Positions 24,152 through 33,983 of a stretch of 64,000 bases of DNA are shown piece by piece. Below the pieces are notes generated by a model. The model made no database searches and was not told where the DNA came from. It saw only the letters and a list, made by a program, of their open reading frames with translations. Position 1 is the first letter of the stretch. Each line of letters starts with the position of its first letter. The stretch spans positions 930,001 through 994,000 of the forward strand of contig NZ_SIHY01000001.1 of assembly GCF_004320535.1 (NCBI RefSeq), given 5' to 3'. The stretch comes from Arthrobacter sp. S41 (lineage in GTDB: Bacteria; Actinomycetota; Actinomycetes; Actinomycetales; Micrococcaceae). The position numbers were made by a program, and so were the translations under genes.

Positions 24152-25402
24152 ATGCCGAATTCTGACGCCACCGCTTCCGCATCCTCCCCCGCAGACTCAC
24201 AGTCGCCTGAACCTCAGCTGATTCCGCTCACGCATCCGCGAGACGGTATTCCTGAGGTCATCAACACCCCTGCCGCCTTGCGGCGTGCCGTGCGTGAACT
24301 CAGTGCTGGCACCGGGGATTTGGCAGTGGACACGGAGCGAGCCAGTGGATTCCGCTATGGTCAACGAGCCTTCCTGCTTCAAATCCGTCGCGAGGGCGCT
24401 GGCACGTGGTTGATCGATCCCGAAGAGCTTGATGACCTGAGCGTCCTGCGTGACTTTGTGAACCAGCAGCCGTGGATCCTGCATGCTGCCACGCAGGACC
24501 TTCCTTGCCTTCACGAACTGGGCATGTCCCCGACCTCGTTGTTTGACACCGAACTGGCTGGCCGATTGGCAGGTTTTCCACGAGTTTCACTTGGCACTAT
24601 GGTGGCCGAATTACTTGGCCTGCAATTGGCCAAAGAACACTCAGCCGTTGACTGGTCCACCCGCCCATTGCCTGAAGCATGGCTAAACTACGCGGCCTTG
24701 GATGTAGAAGTTCTTGAGCAGCTACGTCAGGAAATCAGCAAAATTCTTGAAGAGCAAGGCAAGATAGACTTCGCCATCCAAGAGTTTGAATACGAACGCA
24801 ATCTGCCTGACCCACAGCGAGCCGAGGAACCGTGGCGCAAGCTGTCCGGGGTCCATAAGCTCAAGGGCCGACGCAACCTAGCTATCGCCCGCGAGCTATG
24901 GCTTTCCCGCGAGTCTCTGGCCCAAAGCCAAGACGTCGCCCCAGGCCGACTCTTGCCTGATCGAGCAATTATGGCAGCCGTGGAGCAGCGTGCTGCGAGC
25001 GTTCCCGCGTTGCTTCAAATCCCCGGTTTCCATACCCGCCACGCCAAACGAGATGCTCCACGCTGGATGGATGCCATTCAGCGCGGACGACTGACCAAAG
25101 ACTTGCCTGAGCTGCGCGCCAGCAAGGCCGGGTTGCCTCATCCACGGTCGTGGGCTGAGAAGAATCCGGCGGCTTCGGCTCGGCTTGAAGCGGCAAAGCT
25201 TGTGCTCGCTGAAGTCAGCGAACACTGGAACATTCCGGCAGAAAACTTGCTGACCCCTAAATATCTTCGGGAACTGTGCTGGAATCCACCGGTGTTGATC
25301 AGTGCCGAGGGCATTGATGAAAAGCTGGCTGGTTTGGGCGCTCGCCCTTGGCAGCGAGAGTTGCTTGTAACCAGCTTTGCGCAGGCATTTGCCGAGGTAT
25401 AA
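24152..25402 (+). CDS. rnd: Ribonuclease D-like 3'-5' exonuclease with HRDC domains
   Basis: 416 residues. DEDD exonuclease domain at about 45-220: LAVDTERASGF (Asp and Glu of motif I), ILHAATQDLPCL (motif II) and LNYAALDVEVLEQL (motif III with Tyr and Asp). HRDC-like helical regions follow (RRNLAIARELWLSRE and a second copy near 330-410). The protein should trim RNA 3' ends, as RNase D does for tRNA precursors. The first 30 residues are Ser/Ala/Pro-rich and disordered. Confidence 0.9.
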   Translation: MPNSDATASASSPADSQSPEPQLIPLTHPRDGIPEVINTPAALRRAVRELSAGTGDLAVDTERASGFRYGQRAFLLQIRREGAGTWLIDPEELDDLSVLRDFVNQQPWILHAATQDLPCLHELGMSPTSLFDTELAGRLAGFPRVSLGTMVAELLGLQLAKEHSAVDWSTRPLPEAWLNYAALDVEVLEQLRQEISKILEEQGKIDFAIQEFEYERNLPDPQRAEEPWRKLSGVHKLKGRRNLAIARELWLSRESLAQSQDVAPGRLLPDRAIMAAVEQRAASVPALLQIPGFHTRHAKRDAPRWMDAIQRGRLTKDLPELRASKAGLPHPRSWAEKNPAASARLEAAKLVLAEVSEHWNIPAENLLTPKYLRELCWNPPVLISAEGIDEKLAGLGARPWQRELLVTSFAQAFAEV

Positions 25403-25434
25403 GCAAAGTGTGATGGGTTGCACTTGCACTTCAA

Positions 25435-25450
25435 GTTACTACTGAGTAAC
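25435..25450 (+). promoter_or_regulatory. Candidate operator upstream of fadA
   Basis: GTTACTACTGAGTAAC, a perfect 6-4-6 inverted repeat about 90 nt before fadA. It resembles TTACT...AGTAA sites seen near actinobacterial fatty acid degradation genes, which would fit a TetR-type regulator; that match is from memory and untested. Confidence 0.45.
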
Positions 25451-25480
25451 GTATGGTTTAGGTCACAGTGATGCTGGCCA

Positions 25481-25498
25481 CTGCCCTATGCTGGGCAG
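25481..25498 (+). promoter_or_regulatory. Inverted repeat enclosing the putative fad -10
   Basis: CTGCCC-TATGCT-GGGCAG: the TANNNT hexamer (25487-25492) is exactly the loop of a perfect 6-bp inverted repeat, 7 nt before an ATG at 25500. Confidence 0.5.
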
Positions 25499-25499
25499 C

Positions 25500-25529
25500 A
25501 TGAACCAACCCCAAGGAGCCCGACGGTGA
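25500..25529 (+). CDS. Candidate nine-codon leader ORF overlapping fadA
   Basis: ATG to TGA encoding MNQPQGARR. Its ATG lies where a leaderless transcript from TATGCT would start, its body contains the AAGGAG ribosome site of fadA, and its TGA overlaps the fadA GTG (GTGA). It could couple translation to fadA. Could also be chance; no peptide homology is claimed. Confidence 0.35.
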   Translation: MNQPQGARR

Positions 25530-26776
25530 GTGCCAACGCTTCGACCGTGCCCAATAACGTGCACCCTTCGCTCAACGACCGCGATGTAGTCTTCATCGAC
25601 GGTGTCCGAACCCCGTTCGGCAAGGCCGGCGAGAAGGGCATCTACCACGGTACCCGCGCCGATGATCTGGCGGTCAAGGCCGTTCGCGGACTACTCGAAC
25701 GCAACCCAGAAGTGCCGGCAGAAAAGATCGACGAAATTTCGATCGCCGCCACCACGCAGACCGGCGATCAGGGCCTGACCTTGGGCCGCACCGTGGGCCT
25801 TCTGGCCGGAATCCCAAAATCCGTTCCAGGCTTTGCCATTGATCGCATGTGCGCCGGCGCCATGACCGCGGTAACCGCGACTGCAGGTGGCATTGCTTTT
25901 GGCGCCTACGACATCGTTGTAGCAGGCGGCGTAGAACATATGGGCAACCACCCGATGGGTGCTGGGGCCGATCCAAACCCACGCTTCCTTTCCGAAAAGA
26001 TCGTGGATCCGCAGGCCCTGAACATGGGCAACACCGCGGAAAACCTGCATGACCGCTTCCCGGCGATCACCAAGGAACGCGCTGACCGCTACGCCGTGGC
26101 CTCCCAAAATAAGCTAGCCAAGGCATACGAAAACCAGCAGATCCAGCCCGATCTGATTCCCGTCGCTGCCAAGCGTCCAGGCGAGGGCTGGTCGGTCAAG
26201 ACCGCCGATGAGCCACCACGTCCAGGGACCACCATGGAATCCTTGGCAGATCTTCGCACCCCATTCCGTGCCCACGGACGAGTCAGCGCCGGCAACGCCG
26301 CTGGCCTGAACGACGGCGCCACCGCAGCCCTGCTAAGCAGCGGACAAGCAGCGCGCGAGCTCGGTCTAACGCCAAAAATGCGTATGGTCTCCTTCGCCTT
26401 CGCCGGCGTTGAACCAGACGTTATGGGCTACGGTCCCGTTCCTGCCACAGAAAAGGCTCTAGCCAAGGCCGGACTGAGCATCAAGGACATCGGCCTATTC
26501 GAAATTAATGAAGCCTTTGCCGTCCAGGTACTCTCCTTCCTCGACTTCTACGGAATCGAGCAGGATGACGATCGAGTAAACCGCTACGGTGGAGCGATCG
26601 CCGTCGGCCACCCACTGGCCTCCTCCGGCGTTCGCCTGATGACCCAGCTTGCCCGACAGTTCTCTGAAGACCACTCGGTACGGTACGGCATCACCACCAT
26701 GTGCATCGGTCTGGGCATGGGTGGCACCGTCATTTGGGAAAACCCAAACCATGCAGACTTTGGCAGCAAGGCATAA
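25526..26776 (+). CDS. fadA: Acetyl-CoA C-acyltransferase (3-ketoacyl-CoA thiolase)
   Basis: 416 residues, GTG start at 25526 with AAGGAG 8 nt upstream. Thiolase that releases acetyl-CoA in the last step of beta-oxidation. The acyl-accepting Cys lies in IDRMCAGAMTAV, the GGVEHMG segment follows, the conserved FEINEAFA is present, and the catalytic His and second Cys lie in GHPLASSGVR and TTMCIGLGMGG. It precedes fadB by 10 nt; together they form the two-gene trifunctional complex. Confidence 0.95.
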   Translation: MSANASTVPNNVHPSLNDRDVVFIDGVRTPFGKAGEKGIYHGTRADDLAVKAVRGLLERNPEVPAEKIDEISIAATTQTGDQGLTLGRTVGLLAGIPKSVPGFAIDRMCAGAMTAVTATAGGIAFGAYDIVVAGGVEHMGNHPMGAGADPNPRFLSEKIVDPQALNMGNTAENLHDRFPAITKERADRYAVASQNKLAKAYENQQIQPDLIPVAAKRPGEGWSVKTADEPPRPGTTMESLADLRTPFRAHGRVSAGNAAGLNDGATAALLSSGQAARELGLTPKMRMVSFAFAGVEPDVMGYGPVPATEKALAKAGLSIKDIGLFEINEAFAVQVLSFLDFYGIEQDDDRVNRYGGAIAVGHPLASSGVRLMTQLARQFSEDHSVRYGITTMCIGLGMGGTVIWENPNHADFGSKA

Positions 26777-26786
26777 GGAAGAGACA

Positions 26787-28910
26787 ATGACTGCAAACAC
26801 CAAAAACTTCGCGGCCGTCGCTGAAATGATGCACGACGAAACCGTCACTCACTCCTATGTCACGGACGTTGCTCTGCCCAGCGGCAAGACTCTCGCCCTA
26901 CTGACCTTAGATAACGGCCTTGACCACAAAAAGCCAACCACCCTGGGCCCCAACGGCCTGCTGGAACTTCGTGCGACCCTTGAGACTCAAGCTGCACGTG
27001 CCAAGGCCGGCGAAATCCATGCCTTGGCCATTACGGGAAAGCCCTACTTCCTCATCGCCGGTGCCGATTTGTCCGCGGTCACCCGACTGAGCGAACCAGA
27101 TCAGGCCACGGCCATGGCAACTTTGGGTCACTACACCTATGAGCTACTTGCCGATTTGGGCGTTCCAACTTTCGCTTTCATCAACGGGCTAGCCCTCGGT
27201 GGCGGTCTAGAGATTGCACTGGCTTGCAACTACCGCACGGTGAGCACAGCAGCTGGCGCTTTGGGTCTTCCTGAAGGATTCCTCGGATTGATTCCAGGGT
27301 GGGCCGGCGTCTACCGCCTTCCACGTCTGGTCGGTCCCGAAAATGCCTTGAAGGTCATGATCGAGAATCCACTGAACAACAACCGCACGCTCTCAGGCCC
27401 TGCGGCATACAAGATGGGCGTGGCTGATGCGTTGTTCGAGCCAGCAGATTTCATCGAACACTCAACCGGTTTTGTTGATTCAGTACTCACTGGAACCACG
27501 CAGGTCCAGCGTCCCAACGCCGTGGATCCGAGCGACCCCGAGGTGGCCCGCCGCTGGTTGGAAGCCGCCGATCAGGCAGAAAAGTTTGTCGATGCCAAGC
27601 TTTCCGGGGCAGCACCGGCACCATACAAGGTGCTCGAAGTATTCCGAAAGGGTCTGACTCTTTCCCAGCCTGACTCCGCCAAGCTTGAAATTGAAGCTCT
27701 GACCGGTCTGATGCGTACACCTCAGTTCCAGAACACTGTCTACGCGTTCTTGGATCTAGTACAGAAGCGTGGCAAGCGACCAGCAGGCGCACCGGATGCC
27801 AAGCTTGCGCGCCCGGTGACCAAGGTGGGCGTTGTTGGTGCCGGCCTGATGGCAAGCCAGCTCGCGCTACTGTTCGTCCGTCGACTCAATGTACCGGTGG
27901 TCATCACCGACTTGGACCAGTCACGCGTAGACAAGGGTATTGCCTACATCCATGGTGAGATCGACAAGCTGCACAGCAAAGGTCGCATGAGCCAAGATGG
28001 CGTCAATCGCTACAAGGCACTGGTTTCAGGATCGGTAACCAAGGAAGCGTTTGCCGATGCTGACTTTGTTATTGAAGCCGTATTCGAAGAGCTCTCGGTT
28101 AAGAAGCAGGTCTTTGCCGAAGTTGAAGCCGTGGTCTCCCCCGACTGCGTCTTGGCCACCAATACGTCCTCACTATCCGTGACCGAGATGGGACGCGATC
28201 TTAAACACCCAGAGCGCCTGGTTGGATTCCACTTCTTCAACCCGGTAGCACTGATGCCGTTGCTGGAAATCGCAGCCACCGAATGGACCAACGAGACGTC
28301 ATTGTCCACGGCGTTTGTGGTCGGCAAGGCACTGAAGAAGACCACTGTGAAGACCCAAGATTCGGCGGCCTTTGTGGTCAACCGCGTATTGCTTCGACTG
28401 ATGAGCGAAGTCCAGGCTGCCTTCGATGAAGGTACCGACGCACAGACTGCGGATTCTGCCTTGGCACCTATGGGTCTGCCAATGAGTCCGTTCACCCTGT
28501 TGGCCATGGTTGGCTTGCCAGTGGCTCAGCATGTGAACAAATCTTTGAACGCTGCTTTTGGAGACCGTTTCGCTGTCTCTGAAAACCTGCAGAAATTGAT
28601 TGATGCAAAGATCACTGCACTGTGGGTGAAGAATGAGGATGGCTCGCAGGAACTGAACCCTCAGGCAGCACCATTGTTGAATCAGGGAGAGAAGCCCTCG
28701 ACCAAGGAAGAGATTCTGCTTCGGGTGCAGGATGCTCTGGCAGAAGAGATCGGACTGCTGCTCAAAGAAAACGTTGTGGCCGAAGCGGCCGATGTTGATC
28801 TTTGCATGATCACCGGTGCCGGCTGGCCAATGCACCTCGGCGGAATCACTCCTTACCTTGACCAGGTTGGAGCCGCGGAACGAGTGAACGGCAAGAAGTT
28901 CAACAGCTAG
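26787..28910 (+). CDS. fadB: Enoyl-CoA hydratase / 3-hydroxyacyl-CoA dehydrogenase
   Basis: 707 residues from ATG at 26787 (AAGGAAGAG upstream). The N-terminal crotonase domain (about 25-300) includes IAGADLSAV, FINGLALGGGLEIALACNYRT and LPEGFLGLIPGWAG, with the oxyanion glycines and catalytic Glu. The NAD domain begins at about 345 with KVGVVGAGLMASQLALLF and includes VIEAVFEEL, TNTSSLSV and GFHFFNPVALMPLLEI; two C-terminal helical domains follow. One notable change is Ala in GLMAS where many relatives have GIMGAGIA-type glycines. Confidence 0.95.
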   Translation: MTANTKNFAAVAEMMHDETVTHSYVTDVALPSGKTLALLTLDNGLDHKKPTTLGPNGLLELRATLETQAARAKAGEIHALAITGKPYFLIAGADLSAVTRLSEPDQATAMATLGHYTYELLADLGVPTFAFINGLALGGGLEIALACNYRTVSTAAGALGLPEGFLGLIPGWAGVYRLPRLVGPENALKVMIENPLNNNRTLSGPAAYKMGVADALFEPADFIEHSTGFVDSVLTGTTQVQRPNAVDPSDPEVARRWLEAADQAEKFVDAKLSGAAPAPYKVLEVFRKGLTLSQPDSAKLEIEALTGLMRTPQFQNTVYAFLDLVQKRGKRPAGAPDAKLARPVTKVGVVGAGLMASQLALLFVRRLNVPVVITDLDQSRVDKGIAYIHGEIDKLHSKGRMSQDGVNRYKALVSGSVTKEAFADADFVIEAVFEELSVKKQVFAEVEAVVSPDCVLATNTSSLSVTEMGRDLKHPERLVGFHFFNPVALMPLLEIAATEWTNETSLSTAFVVGKALKKTTVKTQDSAAFVVNRVLLRLMSEVQAAFDEGTDAQTADSALAPMGLPMSPFTLLAMVGLPVAQHVNKSLNAAFGDRFAVSENLQKLIDAKITALWVKNEDGSQELNPQAAPLLNQGEKPSTKEEILLRVQDALAEEIGLLLKENVVAEAADVDLCMITGAGWPMHLGGITPYLDQVGAAERVNGKKFNS

Positions 28911-28923
28911 AACTTAGCGAACA

Positions 28924-28955
28924 TTGGGCCTCAATCCATTAGGGTTGGGGCCCAA
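28924..28955 (+). terminator. Terminator-like hairpin after fadB
   Basis: TTGGGCCTCAATCC / GGGTTGGGGCCCAA, a 14-bp stem with ATTA loop, 13 nt after the stop. No T-run follows. Confidence 0.6.
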
Positions 28956-29016
28956 CGTCGTAGTGACAGCAATTAATTAATTTCCAATTCCTTAGCACCG
29001 TCACAGCGACTTCTGT

Positions 29017-29022
29017 CAGAAT
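29017..29022 (+). promoter_or_regulatory. Leaderless-type -10 of the Rieske gene
   Basis: CAGAAT lies 6 nt before the ATG at 29029; no ribosome site fits. Confidence 0.4.
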
Positions 29023-29028
29023 AAACCC

Positions 29029-29502
29029 ATGACTGACTTCGCCTTACCAGCACGCCGCACCATCATGTGCGCTTCTGCAGCCCTTGGTTCCGCCGCATTG
29101 TTGACCGCTTGCGGTGACGGACATTCGGAAGCTGATACCCCTGAGGCCTCTGCCGCACCGAAGCCAACCGGTGAAGGGCAGAAAGTCATCAAGCTGTCCG
29201 ATCTTGAAGTCGGTGCACGCACTTCCGTTCAGGCAAAACATCCCTCTGGCGCGGAAATACCAGTACTACTGTTCCGCCCAGATGAAAAGTCTGTACTGGC
29301 CTTCTCCAGCGTCTGCACACACCAAGGTTGTGTAGTCACCCCCGATTCAAGCAAAGATGATTTCTTCTGCGCTTGCCATGGCTCTCGGTTTAAGCCGGCT
29401 GATGGAACCGTTCTTGATGGTCCTGCCGTCGCCCCGTTGGCCAGGTACGCTACCGAAATCACCGACGGTCAGGTCGTTGTGTACGTAACTGAAAGCAAGT
29501 AA
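29029..29502 (+). CDS. Exported Rieske [2Fe-2S] lipoprotein
   Basis: 157 residues. A twin-Arg pair (Arg9-Arg10 in PARRTIM), a hydrophobic core and the lipobox LTAC (Cys28) suggest Tat export and lipid anchoring, fitting a cofactor that folds before export. The Rieske site is complete: CTHQGC (Cys96, His98) and CACHGS (Cys114, His117), with Cys101 and Cys116 placed for the stabilising disulfide. No cytochrome or oxygenase partner lies nearby, so its redox partner is unknown. Convergent with the aldo/keto reductase gene. Confidence 0.88.
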   Translation: MTDFALPARRTIMCASAALGSAALLTACGDGHSEADTPEASAAPKPTGEGQKVIKLSDLEVGARTSVQAKHPSGAEIPVLLFRPDEKSVLAFSSVCTHQGCVVTPDSSKDDFFCACHGSRFKPADGTVLDGPAVAPLARYATEITDGQVVVYVTESK

Positions 29503-29522
29503 AAAAGCTTCAGCGCAAAAAT

Positions 29523-29558
29523 TGAGAGGTTGCAACTCTTTAGGGTCGCAACCTCTCA
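29523..29558. terminator. Bidirectional terminator
   Basis: TGAGAGGTTGC / GCAACCTCTCA 11-bp stem between the convergent Rieske and aldo/keto reductase genes, followed by GTTTAATTATT. Confidence 0.75.
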
Positions 29559-29593
29559 GTTTAATTATTGGTCCGAGCTAGTGGTTCTTCAGA

Positions 29594-30568
29594 CTAGAAC
29601 AAGGCCACTTTGGTCGGCGCCGGGAAGATCTCATCAAGTTCCTTGCGCTCTTCTTCTGTCGGTACCCAACGTACAGCTTGAGCATTCATCTGGATCTGCT
29701 CGGGACGAGTGGCGCCAGCAATCACAGAAGTGACTGGTTCCTGTGCGGCCAACCATGAGAAGGCAAGCTCGATTGGTGCCAGATCGCGCTGCTGGGCGAA
29801 CTGGGCGAAGCGATCAAGCTGTTCAAAGTCGGAGGTCTCGACCAATTGCTGTCGAGCATGGGTGAGGCGGCTACCAGCAGGTGCATGGCCCTTTGAATAT
29901 TTTCCGGTGAGCAGGCCGTTAGCCAATGGGAAGTACGGAAGCACGCCGAGGCCAATTTCGCGGGCGGCTGGCAGGACTTCCAACTCGGCGCGGCGATCAA
30001 TCAAGTTGTAATGATTTTGCGCCGAGATGAATCGTTCGGTTCCCAATTCGCGAGCCACGTACTCTGCCTGGGCGATCTGCCATCCGGCACGATTTGAGTG
30101 GCCAATGTAGCGGACCTTGCCGCTGGTCACTAAGTCGTCCAGCGCACGGAGGGTTTCCTCGATCGGAGTGTTCGCATCAGGAGTGTGGAATTGGTACAGA
30201 TCAATATGGTCAGTACCCAGACGCTTTAATGACGCTTCCACAGCCTTCATGATGTAGCGACGTGATCCGCGGGCGTTAAAATCTGGTCCGTTAGCTCCGG
30301 CAACATCCATGCCGAATTTAGTGGCCAACACGATATTTTCGCGGTTCTTGCCCAGCGCTTTACCCAGGCGTTGTTCGGAGAGCCCAGCAGTTTTGCCATA
30401 GTTGTCGGCAACATCGAAGAACGTGATTCCAGCGTCCAATGCTGCATGAACCACGGCGTCGGTACCTTCTTGGCTCTGCGTGACGGTCCCCGAGCGTCCC
30501 AGATTGTTGCATCCCAAACCAACGACTGAAACGCTCAAACCACTGCGGCCTAGTTGACGGAACTCCAT
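29594..30568 (-). CDS. Aldo/keto reductase
   Basis: 324 residues from ATG at 30568, chosen for the GAGG 5 nt upstream and the family-like start MEFRQLGRSGLSVS. The catalytic tetrad can be placed: Asp and Tyr in FFDVADNYGKTAG, Lys in ATKFGMD, His in YQFHTPD. It uses NAD(P)H to reduce carbonyls; the closest general type is the YajO/general-stress AKR group. Substrate unknown; stands alone, divergent from argG. Confidence 0.88.
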   Translation of the reverse strand: MEFRQLGRSGLSVSVVGLGCNNLGRSGTVTQSQEGTDAVVHAALDAGITFFDVADNYGKTAGLSEQRLGKALGKNRENIVLATKFGMDVAGANGPDFNARGSRRYIMKAVEASLKRLGTDHIDLYQFHTPDANTPIEETLRALDDLVTSGKVRYIGHSNRAGWQIAQAEYVARELGTERFISAQNHYNLIDRRAELEVLPAAREIGLGVLPYFPLANGLLTGKYSKGHAPAGSRLTHARQQLVETSDFEQLDRFAQFAQQRDLAPIELAFSWLAAQEPVTSVIAGATRPEQIQMNAQAVRWVPTEEERKELDEIFPAPTKVALF

Positions 30569-30671
30569 GTGCACCTCACTGTTTTTCATCTGCCGCTTCA
30601 CTGCGCGACCTTATACCCATAGGCTATCTGGTAGGTCTGAAAAGCAAAGAGTCCAAGACACAATTCACTGC

Positions 30672-30688
30672 ATTGCATATTTATCCAT

Positions 30689-30689
<1 letters not shown>
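30672..30689 (+). promoter_or_regulatory. Candidate ARG box before argG
   Basis: ATTGCATATTTATCCATT, with TGCATA and its near-complement TATCCA around TT, resembles an 18-bp ArgR site and lies directly before the putative -10. Confidence 0.4.
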
Positions 30690-32128
<1,439 letters not shown>

Positions 32129-32144
32129 TATCTGACGGCTAAAC

Positions 32145-32194
32145 AAAAACCGGTCGAAGCTTCTCATTTTAGAGAATGCTTCGACCGGTTTTTT
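32145..32194. terminator. Strong terminator after argG
   Basis: AAAAACCGGTCGAAGC / GCTTCGACCGGTTTTTT with an inner TTCTC/GAGAA helix; T-run on plus and A-run on the other side, so it also serves the convergent minus-strand cluster. Confidence 0.9.
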
Positions 32195-32213
32195 GTGCCC
32201 GTTTGGGCTGCTG

Positions 32214-32531
32214 CTAGCGCGAGAATCCATTCAGCGCAGCCAAGGACTGTAACGCCATGATGAAACCAACGAGGGCTAGAAAACGAATCGACCCATGAAT
32301 CACTGCGCCCCGCTTGCTATCTTTTGAAGGCAATGAAATGACTTCATCCGCCAACCAGGTGACCAGCGTAATGATCGTACCAATGAGCGCAACTTGTTCT
32401 TCGGGTAGTGACATGGCTTTGGCCATGGCAGTACCGATTCCTACACCGGCAATGACCTGCAACAGCATCCAAAGCCATTGTTTGATACTCCGGCGCTGCT
32501 TGGGCTGAGCTGAAAGTTGTTCTTGGCTCAT
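32214..32531 (-). CDS. Small membrane protein, paralogue of the preceding gene
   Basis: 105 residues, about three hydrophobic helices (LQVIAGVGIGTAMAKAM, VALIGTIITLVTWLADEV, FLALVGFIMALQSLAAL). It shares spaced identities with the product of 32528-32863 (Q...GV.IG, VALIG/LALAG, VTW/VVW, LP...K.GA, LVGF), so the two are a tandem duplicate pair. Overlaps it by four bases (ATGA). No family or function recognised. Confidence 0.7.
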   Translation of the reverse strand: MSQEQLSAQPKQRRSIKQWLWMLLQVIAGVGIGTAMAKAMSLPEEQVALIGTIITLVTWLADEVISLPSKDSKRGAVIHGSIRFLALVGFIMALQSLAALNGFSR

Positions 32532-32863
32532 GCTTCAATCAGCGTGAGCAATGGGCTAACGGCAAGGGTAAAGCCCACTAGGGATACAAGGCGCAACACC
32601 AAACGAACTCGGGCACCGGGCTTGGTGTTAGGCGCAGGCAGTCGGAAGCCCTGCTCAACGATCCAAACAACAACAATCACCAGCACACCAGCCAGTGCAA
32701 GCTTTGCCGGGGCAGCTCCGGAGAACACCGAAGCGATACCCAGACCGATAATCACGCCAACACAAGCTTGGAACACCAAATGCAGTGGCGTTCGAGTGGC
32801 ACCCATCGGTGGCGCCTTGCGTTGGGCACCGGGAGTCTCGTCCCGATCTTCCTGTGGAATCAT
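32528..32863 (-). CDS. Small membrane protein, first of a paralogous pair
   Basis: 111 residues from ATG at 32863 (MIPQEDRDETPG), with AAGGA about 11 nt upstream; a longer reading to 32929 lacks a ribosome site and overlaps the upstream gene. The charged N-terminal 25 residues are followed by about three hydrophobic helices (FQACVGVIIGLGIASVF, LALAGVLVIVVVWIVE, LVSLVGFTLAVSPLL). Same architecture as the following gene. Function unknown. Confidence 0.7.
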   Translation of the reverse strand: MIPQEDRDETPGAQRKAPPMGATRTPLHLVFQACVGVIIGLGIASVFSGAAPAKLALAGVLVIVVVWIVEQGFRLPAPNTKPGARVRLVLRLVSLVGFTLAVSPLLTLIEA

Positions 32864-32877
32864 TTCTACTAAGTTCC

Positions 32878-33372
32878 TTATTTCTTGCGGTCGGCGGAAG
32901 CACGGTTGCTGGGGGTGACTTCCTTGCACAGCAAAAGGCCACTTCCGCCAGTGAACTGCACAGAACCGAACTGTGGTGCTCTACAAATTTCTCTAAATCC
33001 AAAAGACCGCTGCAACGCGAGCGACGCAGTGTTTTGCGCATTCACAACACACCATGCCCGATCGGCACGGTGGGCTATCCATTCCAGTCGCGCGGTGGTC
33101 AAGATTGAGGCCAACCCGTGCTGCTGAAAGTCAGCTGCAATCTCCACGCCGGACAGATAGAACCCTGCCGGTGCCAGTTCATCGTCGGGATCCCACCAGC
33201 TTGCCTTAGCCCAGCCAAGCAGCTTATCTTGGGAATCCTTCAGCACTAACTGGCAACCTTCCACGCCAAAACGCGCAGGTTCGGCGTTTCGGCCTAATGA
33301 GCGTGAGAGTGCATGTACGGCCTGATAGTCCGCTTCCTGCATTGGTTGCGGAAGAAGAGAAGGCAAAACCAA
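32878..33372 (-). CDS. GNAT-family N-acetyltransferase
   Basis: 164 residues. Acetyl-CoA fold: QPMQEADYQAVHAL as the first beta-alpha unit, GVEIAADFQQHGLASILTTARLEWI as the acetyl-CoA loop (Q-x-x-G-L/I-A-S), and NTASLALQRSFGFREI as the C-terminal motif B. I prefer the TTG at 33372 because strand beta-1 begins before the alternative ATG at 33342; the start directly abuts the upstream stop, suggesting coupling. Substrate unknown. Confidence 0.75.
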   Translation of the reverse strand: MVLPSLLPQPMQEADYQAVHALSRSLGRNAEPARFGVEGCQLVLKDSQDKLLGWAKASWWDPDDELAPAGFYLSGVEIAADFQQHGLASILTTARLEWIAHRADRAWCVVNAQNTASLALQRSFGFREICRAPQFGSVQFTGGSGLLLCKEVTPSNRASADRKK

Positions 33373-33942
33373 TTAGCTCAGGGTCATTGGCTTCGCTGGC
33401 AACGGGTGAACCTGCTTGAGTTTTTCTGGAGTCGCGTAATCAGCGGTGCCGATGCTCATCTTGGTGAAATCGAGCTTGGCTTCGCGGATGCAAGTCTTGA
33501 TAGCTGAAACAGCGAGCTTTGGAGCCGGCGAAAGAACACGGATATTCAACTTACGTGGAGCAAAATCACTGGACTCAACGGTGCCCAGGCCACGCCATGC
33601 CAAGTGACCGGTGAGCGCCTCTTTGACCTTTTTCTCCAAGTACTGGTCACGTTCCGTACCTGCAGCTGACTTCAGCGTGTACTGAACGATGACCCAAGTC
33701 TGGTCTTCATCCTTGATTTCGGCGTAGCCTTCATCGGTGCATGCCTGCAGGAAACCCGCAAAAAGCTCGTCGGCACGGTCGTTGTTCACGTCCTGAACAT
33801 CGCTGGTGGTGGACATGTGCCCAACGCTGCCATGGTTGATGACAAACTGACCCAGCTCGCCGTCTTCAAACTGCTGGAACCACGCTTCGCGGAAGTGCAG
33901 TACGTTCTTGTCGTCTAAACGATAGGTGCGAATAATCGCCAT
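33373..33942 (-). CDS. Conserved-looking protein of unknown function
   Basis: 189 residues, ATG at 33942 with AAAGGGAAAAC upstream. Soluble, mixed alpha/beta by eye; segments such as YRLDDKNVLHFREAWFQQF, TWVIVQYTL, KEALTGHLAWRGLGTVESSD and RKLNIRVLSPAPKLAVSAIKTCI look like conserved core. No motif I can name and no catalytic triad obvious. It sits between DUF402 (41 nt upstream) and a GNAT gene that starts at its stop codon, so it belongs to the dxs-led cluster. Confidence 0.65.
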   Translation of the reverse strand: MAIIRTYRLDDKNVLHFREAWFQQFEDGELGQFVINHGSVGHMSTTSDVQDVNNDRADELFAGFLQACTDEGYAEIKDEDQTWVIVQYTLKSAAGTERDQYLEKKVKEALTGHLAWRGLGTVESSDFAPRKLNIRVLSPAPKLAVSAIKTCIREAKLDFTKMSIGTADYATPEKLKQVHPLPAKPMTLS

Positions 33943-33983
33943 TGTTTTCCCTTTTCAGGTCAGTAAAAAATCAGTAAAAGTGT

